In this document: positions 21,900-33,605 of the stretch, piece after piece
How positions within the stretch are numbered: position 1 is the stretch's first letter
Layout: each line of letters opens with the position of its first letter
Assembly (NCBI RefSeq): GCF_031143425.1
Contig: NC_090448.1
Span: 330,038,177 to 330,102,176 of the forward strand
Direction of reading: 5' to 3'
DNA length: 64,000 nucleotides
Source: Pleurodeles waltl
Lineage: Eukaryota > Chordata > Amphibia > Caudata > Salamandridae
Translations under genes and position numbers: made by a program
The notes under the pieces: model-generated
Database searches by the model: none
Told to the model about the DNA's origin: nothing
What the model saw: the letters and a program-made list of their open reading frames with translations, nothing else

Positions 21900-23250
21900 G
21901 CAGGGCAAAAAATGCTTTATTTGGGGGAACAGTGATGTTTTGGAAAATTACAATCCTTAGGGATTAAAGCTACCTTTCCCAAAATTAAGACTGGGAGGGT
22001 TAACCATCTGTCAACTCTTGACTGCAAGACCTCCAGGTATGACCCAAAATGTATCCAAACAATAGTGGGAATGTCTATGTGATAAAAGATGCCTAGGTAC
22101 CTCACCGGGTCAGTGCGCTAATGTAGATTATACACGGGATCTGGTTTGGTGACAGCAAGAGTTAGCAGAAACATTACTGATTTACACTTGTTAATTTGTA
22201 AACTGGACCAGTGGCCATAATCTAGTATTTCCCGGATGAGGCGATCTAAATTAGATGCCGGGTTTTTAATTACTAGCATTGTATCGTCTGCAATCATGGA
22301 AAGTAAGGTATATCTGAATCCCATATTAATCCCCCTCTCATAATGGAATTCCCGCAGTGCACAAGCCATAGGCTCAGCACTGAGAGCAAAAAGAACGGGC
22401 AACAAAGGACAACCTTGTTGCGTTCCCCCTATTAATCACAAAGGGCTCAGACAGTCCCCCATTCAGGCGCACTTTGGCCAAGGGAGTCATATAAAGCAGC
22501 TGTACCCATTTTAAAAATGACCGGCCCATACCTATTCTAAAAAGCACTGCAAAGAGGCACGACCATGCGACAGTATCAAATGCTTTAGCAGCATCCAGGA
22601 AAAATCACCACCGATGGTAGCCCAGGATCCAACTGATGTGTGATAGCATAGAGGGATCGAAGAATATCTGCTGTAGATCAGCCTGGAATAAAACCGGACT
22701 GGCCCAGGTGGGTCAAAGCCGGCTTTAAGGGCAGTCGACGGTTGGCCAATAACTTGACCAAGATTTTGCTATCAAAGATAGGGGCGGAACGAGTCACACT
22801 TACTCAGGAGTTTGTCTGGTTTGAGGACTGTGATTATGATGGACTCTCTTAGCGTCGGCGGTAACACGCCCTCCTGAAATGCCTCATTGTATACTTCTAA
22901 TAACAAGGGTGCCAGCTCATCCACATAAGCTTTATAAAATTCCGCTGGTAGTCCATCAATCCCCGGCGACTTCCCGTTTGTGAACTGCCTGAAAACTTGC
23001 CTAATCTCCAAGAGTGTTAATGGTTGGCATGGTACCTCTCTTTGTATTTGGTCTAACCATGCCAAAGTGACCCGCTGCAGGTATCCATCTACCTTTTCAG
23101 GGGTTGCGCATGTATGAAAGGTGTATAGTTCTTGATAGAAGGATTCAAATTGTTTCAGATTCTGTTCAGGCACATGATGTGATTGCCCATCTAGCGAATC
23201 CACTGTGTGAATATAATTTGCCAACCAGCGAGGTTTGAGTAACATAGCTA
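21900..23250 (-). pseudogene. LINE ORF2 reverse transcriptase
   Basis: The 157-codon frame 23245-22772 has the L1-type entry NGKSPGIDGLPAEFYKAYVD followed by ESIIITVLKPDK. The frame 22405-22118 has the palm block LPVLFALSAEPMACALREF and MIADDTMLVIK, where YADD has become IADD. The frame 22105-21917 carries the thumb start RYLGIFYHI. The intermediate block with the first catalytic Asp (near 22620-22560) is shifted and broken. Confidence 0.85.
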
Positions 23251-24928
23251 GTGTGTGTCCAAATCTATCTCCCTCCCCATATTTCAGAGCCTATGTATAA
23301 TTACTAAGGAACTTTACCTCTCTATCAGCGTCCTCATGCAACTCTTCTAGGGCTTGTTTCATTGGATGTAAGAGGCCTTTCTCTTTGGTGTCATCATACC
23401 TCAATTCCAAGTTCTGCAGGTCTGCTTCCAGTCTCATAAGCCTATTTCAAATAGATCTAAGAATACCATGTCCTTTAGCAATACATTCACTCCCGGATCA
23501 CAGCTTTTAATGCTTCCCAGAATCTCACCATGGCGCGCACCAAGCCTTATTGGAAGTGGCATAAGCATGTATTGCAGACCAAATTTCTTCTCTGAAGGCT
23601 GCGTCAAGCAGCATCTTAGACTGAAGTCTCCAGAGCGGTACTTGCCTCCAGGTGGTAGGCAAGGCACGTTTAAGGATTAGTGGGGAGTCCAGTGTGAACG
23701 TCACACTTCTCCTGTCTACCCCACTACATCACGGGTGTCCACCCAGAAATCTAGGCACGACAAAGTGTCATTGTAGGAAAGTGCTCTCTTTCTTGGCAGG
23801 GTTACCTCAATTTTTTGTCTGTTGTCAGTATGTTTGACTTTGTTTACTGGGTTTCTGCTAAGCAGGACCCCAGTAACTTTGCTCTCTCATTTAAATGTTA
23901 CCTTTTTCTTCCCACAATTGGCATACTGGTCCTCCCATGTAAGTCCCTAGTACATGGTACCTCGGTACCCAGGGCATTGGGGTTCCAGGGATCCCTATGG
24001 CCTGCAGCAGTTATTCTGGCACCCATAGGGAGCCCATGCAAAGGGTGCTGCAGGCCTGCCATTGCAGCCTGCATGAACCTGGTGCACGCACCCTGTTTCA
24101 CTACAGGTCACTGCACCAAGTCACCACTATGATAGGCCCTCTCAGCCCAGAGGGCAGGGTGCAGGTACCTGTGTGTGAGGGCACCCCTGCACTATCAGAG
24201 GTACCCCCACGCACTCTAGCCCCATTTGTCTGGACTCCGTGAGTGCGAGGACGCCATTTTATATGTGTACTGGACATAGGTCACTACCTATGTCCAGCTA
24301 CATAATGGTAACTCTGAACCTGGGCATCCTTGGTATCAAACATGTGGGAATCGTATCCCATTACTGTTGCAAGTATTAGAAGTATGATTCCATGCACTCT
24401 GGGGGCTCCTTGAAGGACCCCCTGCATTGCTATCCCCAGTCTTACAGGGTTTTCACGGGCAGCCCAACTGCTGCCACCCCTCAGACAGGTTTCTGCCTCC
24501 TGCTGCTTGATCTGATCAAGCCCAGGAAGGCAGAAAAAAGGATTTCCTTTGGGAGAGGAGGTATCACTCCCTCCCTTTGGAAATAGGTGTGACTGGCTTA
24601 TGAGGGGTAGCATACCCAAGCCACTGGTTTTGCTTTGAAGGGCACATTTGGTGCCCTCTGTGCATAAACCAGTCCACACCAGTTCAGGGAGCCCCAGTCC
24701 CTTCTCTGGCACGAATCTGGACAATGGAAAGGCGAGTGACCACTCCCCTGTCCATCACCACCCCAAGGGTAGTGCCTAGAGCTCCTCCAGAGGATCTCTG
24801 GGTTCTGCCATCTTGATTCCAAGGTTGGCAGGGAACTTTGGGAGCATCTGAGTGGCCAGGCAGGTGATGTCAGAGGCACCCTCTGATAGGTAGTTACCTG
24901 GCTAGGTAGCCAAGCCCCCTCTTTGGGC

Positions 24929-24935
24929 TATAAAG
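24929..24935 (+). promoter_or_regulatory. TATA box of the 2.8-kb solo LTR
   Basis: TATAAAG, followed about 30 bases later by a GGTCCTCC-type start region. It has the same orientation as APEH. Confidence 0.5.
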
Positions 24936-26333
24936 GGTTTTCCTCTGGGGTGGGTCCTCCAATTCGGTTTGCAAGACTCTAGCTGGACTCCTCTGCTTTG
25001 TCTTCTGGCCTCAGGAACTGCGACTGGACCCTCCAGGAACCTGCAAGCTGCAGATCCACGAAAAAGACTCTTCTGCAACATTGTATCCAGAACTCCTGCT
25101 AGCTTTGCCACATTTCCCCAGCTGTCCATCCTAAGAAGACCAACTCTTCAGCCTGAACAAGAAGAAGGAATCTCCCTTGGGGTGAAGGCATCACGCCCTT
25201 GTAACTACAGGTACCTGGCTGCATCGACGACCAGCTGTGTGGATCTCCCCTCATCATTAGTGGCGTGGGTCCTGCATCACGGATGGTGGTCCGGAAAGTC
25301 TCCCTTGGTCCTCTCTATCAGCTGTCGCACTTTGGTGGTGGTAAGTCCTTTCCACCCCACGCAAGACAGTACCCCGTGCACCGCGCCCTTTGCAGCTGAC
25401 AAGGTTTGTTTGCTTGACCTCCAAGGGGAACTTCAGGCGACGTGTAGCTCCAGCCCCCAGCACTCCCTCCTGCAACTCCTCGGCCTCTGCGTGGTCCTCT
25501 GGCAACGTGGGAACAACTTCTGTGGTGCTACCTGGGCTGCTTTTGTGTCCTTGTCCTGTGGGACAACTGTGGGTACTGCCTCCGTGGAGGGCCCCCTGTG
25601 ACTCCCCCTCCTGGGTAGAGTCCGCCTGGACCTTGCTGGTCCCCTGCAGCACCCCTCTTCCTCCAACCGCGAGTTTGCCTTCACCAAGGCTTGTTGGTAG
25701 AAATCTTTCACCGATACCCATCTGCAATCCAGCTTCTAGACTGGGACACCTTTTGCACGCAACAGGATCTCTTCTCCAGCTTTGGTGCTGCAGTGCTTGC
25801 TGACATGTCTTCCTTCTTTGTCGACCAACTCCAGAAGGTACCTCTAGGTCGGTAGTAGCTCCTACTCCCCCTGGACTCCACAGACACTTCTGGACTTTGT
25901 CCCCTTTCTCTACAGGTCTCCATCTTCAGTGTTCCACTGCAGGTTCATTGCAGGCTGTTCTGGGTGTCTTCATTTTCCTCTCTTCATCGTTTAAGGTGGT
26001 TTTGGGTAAATCCAGTGTTTTACTCCTGCTTTCCTGTTCGCTGAGGTGGAGTGTGGGGGGGAGGGGAATACTGTATTTCTTACCTTTGTGGTTTCATAGT
26101 ACTCCCAGCTTCCCTCTACACGATTTACTTGCCTAGGTGGGGGCCCGTGTTCGCATTCCACTTTCTTAGTATATGGTTTGGGCTCCCCTAGGGCTACTAT
26201 TGCATATTGCTATTTTACACTGTCTTCTAACTTTTTTATGCCTCTTACTGTTTATTAGTGTAAATATAGAGTGTAGTTACTTACATCCTATTGGAGGGTT
26301 GCCTCTCTAGTATTTGCTGATACTGTGTTCAGA

Positions 26334-26339
26334 AATAAA
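26334..26339 (+). terminator. Polyadenylation signal of the 2.8-kb solo LTR
   Basis: AATAAA in the APEH sense orientation, followed by a T/G-rich stretch. It is a potential premature polyadenylation site for APEH pre-mRNA. Confidence 0.5.
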
Positions 26340-27529
26340 GTACCTTTATTTTTGTACAACCAAGTGTTTTCTTTCTTGTGAGTAAGTACTGTATGACTGT
26401 AGTGGTATTACGTGAGCTTTGCGTGTTTCCTAGATAAGCCTTAGCTGCTCATCCACAGCTACCTCTAGAGAGCCTGGCTTCGAGACACTGCCTGCACTTC
26501 ATTGAGAAGGGATAACTGGACCTGGTAGAAGGTGTAAGTACCATAGGTACCCACCACACACCAGGCCAGCTTCCCACAGTCATGCACTGTGGAGTGAAAT
26601 GTGTCCTCCCTAGTCGTGCCATGTGATTCCCGCCAGATATCTAATATGTCAAGCTGCACCATAGTGTTTAGTTATACTACCTGAGCTTTGGCAAGCCGTT
26701 GCTCGTATTGGTCTGTGCAATCCAAGTCCGGGTCCAGCACTAAATTGTGATCCCCTCCTCCGATAGTGGTGTTGGGGTTCACTGTCAGATATTGGTTAAG
26801 AACAGTATGAAAAAAGTATGGACAGTCCACATTAGGACCATAAGTGTTAAGCAAGATTTGTGTGTGCCCAATAAGCCCTGAAAGTAATAAGTATCAGCCG
26901 TCCGGGTCAGCGATTATTATTTTATAGGCCTAAATAGGACCGTCTGCCAAATAATTATGGCAACTCCCCTAAAATAGGACAAGTATGAAGAAAAATATTG
27001 ATAAGGATCCCAAGATTTGAGTAGGGCCGGTCCCCTCCCCGGCATGAAATGTGTTTGTTGAAAGTAATTAATATTTACATTGTGACGTCTAAGATATGTA
27101 ATGACCTGTCAGCTTTTGTGGGGGTTATCTAAAACCCAGAACATTCCATGTGATGAATGTTAAAAGCAGTTTCCCCGTTACCAGATGTGTCTGCCATTGA
27201 TCAGCGTGAGTGTATTCAAGATATATACAAACATCTGATTGCTCAGCCAACAGTCACATGAGATTGTCCACATAAAGTCGAGACAAAACTCTCTTCCCAC
27301 CCACCAGCCCACATCGGGATACCAATTTCGTAGCAAATTCCCAAAACATTGCAATAACATTGTATTAAAATCCAAACATCAGGTAGCAAAACCTACATAT
27401 AACAACATACATGCCATTGCCTGGCTGAGGGAGGTCAGAGCACTAGTAGGTGAAAATACCAGCAAAAGCAAATAATGCCACAACGGACTGAGAAGGTAAG
27501 CATTAATGTAAGCACCCAGAATGTATATC

Positions 27530-28247
27530 ACAGACATGGATATATAACTGGAGCTCCTTGACCTGATTCAAGTCTAGAAGGCAAGACATTAAGACCTATG
27601 TAATGTACAAGATGATCAGTCCAATTATCAGCCAAAGGATTTCTGTATGACCAACACACATCAAAACAACCGGTCACTCCACACCATCCATTGTCAGTGA
27701 AGCTCTGTGGTTTGCCCTGCCAGTAGAAACGCAGTCTTGTCGGGTAAAGTATGGCATACAAAATGCCCCGCTCTTGTTATTTCTTTTTGACTGGGAGACA
27801 TTTGTGTTGGGCATCTTGTACCGAATGCATGAAGTCTGAAAAGAATGTGAGATGCATCCATTCGTGGGGAACTTCCTACGCCTACCGGCCCAAGCAGAGC
27901 ACTTCATCTCTGTTTCTGAAATTAAGGAACTTCACTATGATTGTCCTGGAAGGGGCAACTGGGACCGGTCTGGCGGTTAGTGGTCTTTGTACCCTCTCGA
28001 CAATGAAGGATTGAGAGAAATGTTCAGCTCCAAATAGCTTTAGGAATAGCTTTTCAATAAATTCTTCAGTGCATCCCATCGACGTTGCTTCCGGAATGCC
28101 TAGTATGCGTACATTATTACTCCACGATCTAGCCTCTAAATCTTCATTCTTGAGCTGGACTGTATGCAGTTCTAGTTTCATTTTGTTGAGAATCTTTGAG
28201 TGTTGTAAGTGCATCTTTGACGTCCGATATAGGCTGTTCTGCAACAT
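27530..28247 (-). pseudogene. LINE ORF1 (L1-type RNA-binding protein) fragments
   Basis: 28247-27882 reads an L1 ORF1 core: a helical lead-in, then SNNVRILGIPEATS, an IVERVQRP linker, and TIIVKFLNFRNRDEVL. 27761-27660 continues the C-terminal domain in another frame with AILYPTRLRFYWQGKPQSFT. Order and motifs match the RRM-CTD layout of L1 ORF1p. The coding region is broken by at least one frameshift. Confidence 0.8.
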
Positions 28248-29125
28248 TTGGGCGCTTTTGGTGCATGTCTATGCGGTCTTTTATGTCATCCATACATTTG
28301 GTCAGGTAGTATAACTTGCCATCAATGTAAGCTAGGCTAGTTCACATTTTGAAAAGGATGGACTTTAAGTCCTCCACAGGGGGAGAGGTGTCATCTTCTA
28401 CATCTCCCCGTACAAGGGACTGAGGAAGTGGAGGCACCAGCATTCACAACTGTCTTTCTTGCATCAAAGTTGAGGCATTGCTGCTCAGCATCCTATCTGC
28501 CCATGGTACCCCAGGGATGTCACAGAGATATCACCAATGAGGGCCACAAAGGGGCAGCAGCACAAACTGGTCAGGTCAGGTACCAAACAAGCGATTAGCC
28601 TTTGACTGAAAAGTTTATGATGGAAGTGCGTCCATTCGTATAAGGTATGCTGGAATGGACTTCTATGGTTCTAGACATTGCAATTGCCCCAGCCAGAGCC
28701 ACAGATGGAGGTATCAAATATGTAGGGTTCAAATATGCTCAGGCACTATTCTTGCAGTACTCACAGGGTGCAGTGCAGCGTGCTATCTTGTCACGATCCC
28801 TCAAAGTCCGTTTCCATTTGGGCGGGGGAAGTGCAACCAGGTGGCCGTGATCAGAGTGGAGGCCGTGCGGTGGTAAGCCACAGCCAGGCCCTTTGCACGT
28901 TCCCCTGGCTGTCCTTGTTCCAGCCTGCGGCATCCCACTACCCCAGGATAAATCAGTGCTGGTTAATGGTCGTAATAGCGCCCACCGCTGCTCCAATCCG
29001 GCATTGCGCACGTCGTTAAGAGTTCATGAGGCCCAGAGCCGCCCGGAAACATAGGCCCAACGTTGACAAGCTTGCTCTAGGCCCGCGCGCACAGCGCCGT
29101 TGCAGGACCCTGAACCCCAGCCGCA

Positions 29126-30856
29126 GCATGGTTATTTGCTAGTGAGCATTTACAGCCCCCAAGCCCCCCAGTGAATACGATAATGAAGAATCAGAAGTAG
29201 CCACTGAAGTTGAACAAAATGAGGGGAGAGATGTACATTATACAGAAGTGAGAGTAAAAGATGAAGGAACAGGATTTTGATAATTTGGAGAGAAGTCACT
29301 GTATATTTAGAAAATAAAGTCTTGAGAAAATAATGATAATTAAGATGACTCAGTAGTTGGAAGCAGAAGTTTAAAAGAAGAAAGAAACAAAATGCAGGTA
29401 GTTTAAAGATATTATGTGGGTGGAAATGGGTGAACAGTGCTATGAACAGAATTGAATGGGTAAACCAACTTTAGAAACAGAGGAAAGACTATTGAGCCTA
29501 GAAGATGCTTTTAAAAAATGTAAGTGATTTGCGGTGTGCCAAGACAGAAAGAGCACCCCTTTTCCTCTGCCCATAAAACGCTAACTCTCAACTTTGTCTC
29601 TATTTTTTATTTATTTATAGAGTGTACCTCTGCAGCCCAGAGTCCTATTCACAGCATACCTGCCAGCATCCCTGCCACCACTTAGTCAGTAAACATGGCA
29701 GCACAAATGGATATCAAGTAAATAAACATACGCACCTGTGTTAGTAAAACATGATGGCCATCTATAACAAAGAATGCAGACCGTGATTTGTGGTATTTTA
29801 TGTATGCAGAACAGGCCTCTGAAGCCTACCTCCACTGTTATAGTTAAACAGCACAATCTCTTTATATTGGCAGAGCCATGCGCCCCACTTTTCTGATAAG
29901 GCCCCTGTTTTTGGAGAAAGTTTTAAGTGGAAATAATTGCTGTGATTAAGTTTAAAAAACATACTGCCCACAACAGGGAGGCTCCGTGGATGGATTAAAA
30001 AGTAAAGATTTTTTTATTTTATAGGTTTGTCTTATAGCTTTGTGTCATGGTGGCCCCATGTTTCCATTCTTTGGCTGCCTTGTTTTATCAGTTTGGTATT
30101 GGATTTATTGGTCCAGGTTGTTCAAAAGGTAGGTCTGTAATGAAACCGTTACTTTCCAGCAGCCCGATACACTAGTTCCTAAACAGAAAAAACACGGTTT
30201 CTCAGAAATAAATGTTTCTGCCCTTTTTACCAGCATAATGGTACAAGGCAGTAGGATTTTTCCAGGGCTAGTGTGCCAGAGATCAAGCATCACCAAAACA
30301 ACACCTGGATCGATAAACCACTCTTTGAAGCCCTCAAACTAATTTTCTAAATGTAAAACTACACTACAAACAAGGGGAGATTAGAGGTATTTTTTTCCCT
30401 TTCAGGAACACAGTATATTTCCCAGCACTAACCAGCTTCTTGTGTTTTGCTTTCAGAGAGGCTGGAACAGAAGGGCATGGTCAGTGATTCATAGTAGGCG
30501 GTTATAGTTCAGTTTCCAAACTTACCTGTGTTCCTTCAGAGAGTCCCTGTTTGAGATTACAAAGCAGGGAAGAGTCTTCATTTTCGCTGCGTCCACATCA
30601 AAGCCAGTAGGAAGGTCCCTGTTTTTTCAAGTGCTACTTCATCCTTTCTGTGGGCATCCTGAGATCCCAAGTCCTTCATATGGATCCTCTTCCGGTGCAC
30701 TAGTGGAAGACAAGTAGGCCCAACCCCCTGCAGCACAAACCTTTTGACTGCCAGTTTACTATAACGCATTACGGATCGGGGAAGGGCATTGTCAACAGTA
30801 AAGTTAACATTTGTGTCCATATGTTAATGCTGTTTGAACTTGTAAATATGGTTCAT
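29126..30856 (+). other. APEH intron between two LINEs
   Basis: AT-rich unique-looking sequence with no recognised element. A short acidic open stretch near 29180-29280 resembles nothing I can name. Confidence 0.45.
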
Positions 30857-30870
30857 TAATGCAAAGCCTC

Positions 30871-31936
30871 GGGGGCGTGGCCAAGATGGCGGCCGGAGCG
30901 GATGCTTGAACGAGGATCTCCGCTCTCGGCCCACTAGAGTCCTTCACCAATCCTGACCCCAGCGCCAAAATAACACTAAAATTGCACACCAGAGCCTCCT
31001 CTGAGTCCTCTCATAGGATAGCTAGGCCCCGCAACACATGCAACAATTAGGAACGTGCGGCGCGCGGTCCCGTGGGACCAGAGCCGAACAGGATATCAAC
31101 GGGCGCCAGCCGATCAGACCCCACGAGGCCGGGATCGCGGCCTAGCCCCTCAGATGAAAATAACGGATCATCGGCAGAGTGCGGCTATGTAGATCTGAGC
31201 TCTCTGCAGCCACACACTCAAGGCTGGGTGAACCAGTGGAGGTAGCGGCAAGGCGAGGCTTAGGACGAGCCGGGTCGGGCCGTCGCGGAACTCGGAGCAG
31301 CGGCTCGAGGTAAGAAGCGCAAAGGAGGCACTGAGACCCCGGGGGAGCGCTTTCCGTGGATTGATTGCAACTTAATTGGAGCTATGAACGGCGGTGCGGC
31401 CTAACCCCCCGCTGGGTGCTCCCCATTGCTTGGCGGCTAGTAGGCCCGGAGATGGCGGAGGTGGTGGACTCTGGGTGAGGCAGAGACCGCTGCTCCAAAT
31501 GAGCTGGGCCGGACGGCCGTGGAACTCGGAGTAACGGCCAGAGACAAGGAGAATAAAAGTATTCAAGCGAACCTGAAGGGCGCTCCCTGCTACCGATCGC
31601 GGCTCACCTCGAGCTGTGGACACAGGGTGTCGGCCCCGAAGCCGAGAGTGGGGCCGACGATCAGAAGTACATTATCGTGGGACCGGGTGCCCGCAGCACC
31701 GCGGACGGCCAGACTCCAAGGACGCCCGAAAACAAACATAAGGCCATGGCTCAAGTGCGCAAAATAAGCAATGCCAACCCGTTCTAGCAGATAAACAACG
31801 CGGGGCCCTCTCGCATAGCCTACCAGTTGGGGACCGCTCGCGTGGGGACGACGCCGCTTCACCGGGGCGCTCGACGCCTCGTGCGGGCAAGGTACAATAC
31901 TCTCGGCTGTTCCACAAGCATACTACAGAAGGCCAA
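30871..31936 (+). promoter_or_regulatory. CpG-rich LINE 5' UTR / likely internal promoter
   Basis: Just over 1 kb, much richer in G, C and CpG than the surrounding intron, from the element start to the ORF1 ATG. In L1-type elements this region holds the internal promoter. It points the same way as APEH. Confidence 0.6.
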
Positions 31937-33052
31937 ATGGTCAAACCAAAGCTTTCCAAATTGGGACCCAGCTCGTACAGCGGCACCCCACCAGACTCAC
32001 AAATGACAACAATATCACAAGTGAATGAGACACTTCGCACGCACTCGTTACAATTCAAAAAACTGCTGCAAGCAGTCATGGACACTAAGACCTCTCTCGG
32101 GAGCAAAATTGACTTTGCAATCTCGGAAATCACCATTCTTCGAGCGGATCACCGCAAACTTACAGATAGGGTTGCGGACGCAGAAACAGCATTAGCAAAT
32201 GTCCAACCAGAGGTAACTGTCATGAAAAACAAAATAAAGCAACTAGAAGCGGAAATCACACAGCTACAGCGAAGAACTGAGGAGGCGGAGGGCCGGTCCA
32301 GACGCAATAACATCAGATTTTTGGGAATCCCAGAAAGAGCAGAAACACTACAGGCTGAAGTATTCCTGGAGAACTGGCTTAAAGACACAATGAAAATACA
32401 AGACTCTACAAAAGCTCCAATCATAGAGAGAGCTCACAGAATCCCAGGTAGACCTCCTCGCCCGGGCGCCCCGCCCCGTCCACTGATAGCGAGATTTCTA
32501 AATTGTAGAGACAGGGACCTTGTCTTACAGCACTTCAGAACCCCTGGCACAGCCAGCATGGAGAATTGCATTATCACTGCCTACCCGGACTATACGACTC
32601 TTTTCAAAACAAGGGCTTCGTTCTTCAAGATCAAGCAAGTCTTAAGAGAGAATAAAATCGCTTATTCACTCATGTTCCCAGCTTGCCTCCGGATAATCTC
32701 AGATGAAAAAACACTCATATTTCCAACACCGGAGGATGCCTGGACCTGGGCACACGCAAAAGGCCTAGTCGACTCAACTAATGAAGACAAGCCAAAGGAA
32801 GAATGGATAACCCCATACCCCCATAGAGGGACAAAAAAGAGAAACAACTTGGTGAGACCAACCAAAACACAAATGGCAGATGACCAGGCGCAAGCCTTAA
32901 AAGAGATCAGCACACTAGCACATTCGCAACTGAGCACTAACAATGAAGCAGAGTATATCGACAGCAGCTCGCAACACAGTGGTACCAGCCCCTCCCTCTC
33001 TCCGCTGGCGAGAGGTCCAAGCCTCGCCCCACGTGCGGCCGACGAAATATGA
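31937..33052 (+). CDS. LINE ORF1 protein (L1-type RNA-binding protein), intact
   Basis: An uninterrupted 371-codon frame. Residues about 25-115 form a coiled coil rich in Leu, Glu and Lys heptads, as in the trimerising stalk of L1 ORF1p. Residues about 116-140 hold EEAEGRSRRNNIRFLGIPE, the entry to the RNA-recognition domain. IIERAHRIPG and LIARFLNCRDRDLVLQHF follow at about 160-200. The C-terminal domain (about 210-275) includes TLFKTRASFFKIKQVLR and ends near EDAWTWAHAKGL. A low-complexity Ser/Pro tail follows. In the family this protein coats the element RNA as a chaperone. The length is normal and no break is visible, in contrast to ORF2. Confidence 0.93.
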   Translation: MVKPKLSKLGPSSYSGTPPDSQMTTISQVNETLRTHSLQFKKLLQAVMDTKTSLGSKIDFAISEITILRADHRKLTDRVADAETALANVQPEVTVMKNKIKQLEAEITQLQRRTEEAEGRSRRNNIRFLGIPERAETLQAEVFLENWLKDTMKIQDSTKAPIIERAHRIPGRPPRPGAPPRPLIARFLNCRDRDLVLQHFRTPGTASMENCIITAYPDYTTLFKTRASFFKIKQVLRENKIAYSLMFPACLRIISDEKTLIFPTPEDAWTWAHAKGLVDSTNEDKPKEEWITPYPHRGTKKRNNLVRPTKTQMADDQAQALKEISTLAHSQLSTNNEAEYIDSSSQHSGTSPSLSPLARGPSLAPRAADEI

Positions 33053-33605
33053 GTATCACTTCCTGGTATCCCCAAAGGGCCGAAACTAGCGACACCTGCC
33101 CTAAAACGCCAAATGGACATAATGCGAGGGAAAACTCACTTCAAAACTACACTGGTGGCATGCTGGCCCGGCGTGACCGCGCGCTGAAGCTGAAATAACA
33201 ACACCTAATTATAAGGAAACACATATGCTGGCGCTGGGAACAATCTGCACTAACATGGGCCAGGGGCGAGAGACTGGCCTTTATCTACGTGCGCCCCCCA
33301 CTACCTACACAGTACCTGAATGGAACAGTAACCCTTCGGACACGATTTAGGCACCGGTTGAGCCAAAACACTTAAAGTTGGGCCTCGCCCAGTATATCCT
33401 TTTTATTGGTTTCTGCTGCTTTCCTCTATTCTACCTTTCTTAGTAGGTGCTTACACCAACTTCTCTGGGCCATCAATATCCTATACATGCGGCACGGTAA
33501 TCGGACGGGGGCTAGAGCGTCGCGAGGATACCATGCCGGGCGCTGCAAGGAGCCAACATTATCCCCTGAGGCGGACCCTCAGGGCGATAGCCAACACAAC
33601 GTAAA

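Larger units (their letters stand above)
23772..26578 (+). mobile_element. Solo LTR, 2.8 kb, TGTAGGAAA...TTCCCACA family
   Basis: The ends are TGTAGGAAAGTG and CAGCTTCCCACA, giving TG...CA. They are flanked by a perfect 5-bp duplication GTCAT (23767-23771 and 26579-26583). Inside are a TATA box (TATAAAG, 24929-24935) and, 1.4 kb later, AATAAA (26334-26339) about 240 bases from the end, the U3-R-U5 order of an LTR. Reading the host LINE across the excision joins HSTVHD directly to TLSCLDFW in one frame, which confirms the edges. There is no internal coding region, so this is a solo LTR of unusual length. Open frames of up to 210 codons inside it look like chance in a GC-rich segment. Confidence 0.85.
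20272..29125 (-). mobile_element. Decayed L1/Tx1-like LINE, interrupted by a 2.8-kb solo LTR
   Basis: A minus-strand non-LTR retrotransposon of about 6.0 kb once the nested LTR (23772-26578) is removed. From 5' to 3' it has a GC-rich 5' region (about 29125-28320), ORF1 pieces (28247-27530), and an endonuclease region that opens with FITWNVLGF (about 27155). Next come GVAIII (about 26945), NTYGPN (about 26850) and DIWRESH (about 26635). Reverse transcriptase follows (23245-22118), then the C-terminal part, and an A-rich end (TTAATAAATACAAATTTTTAAAAAA on the minus strand, rewritten here only as a pattern) at about 20300-20272. Many stops and frameshifts make it inactive. The 5' edge is approximate because no target duplication could be found. 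Confidence 0.85.

Noticed and set aside
24969..25803. Open frames of 210, 156 and 137 codons inside the 2.8-kb solo LTR
   Set aside because: They overlap on both strands in a GC-rich R region, have low-complexity composition and no known motif.
31590..32136. Antisense open frames over the LINE 5' UTR and ORF1
   Set aside because: They are shadows of the intact ORF1 and its CpG-rich leader.
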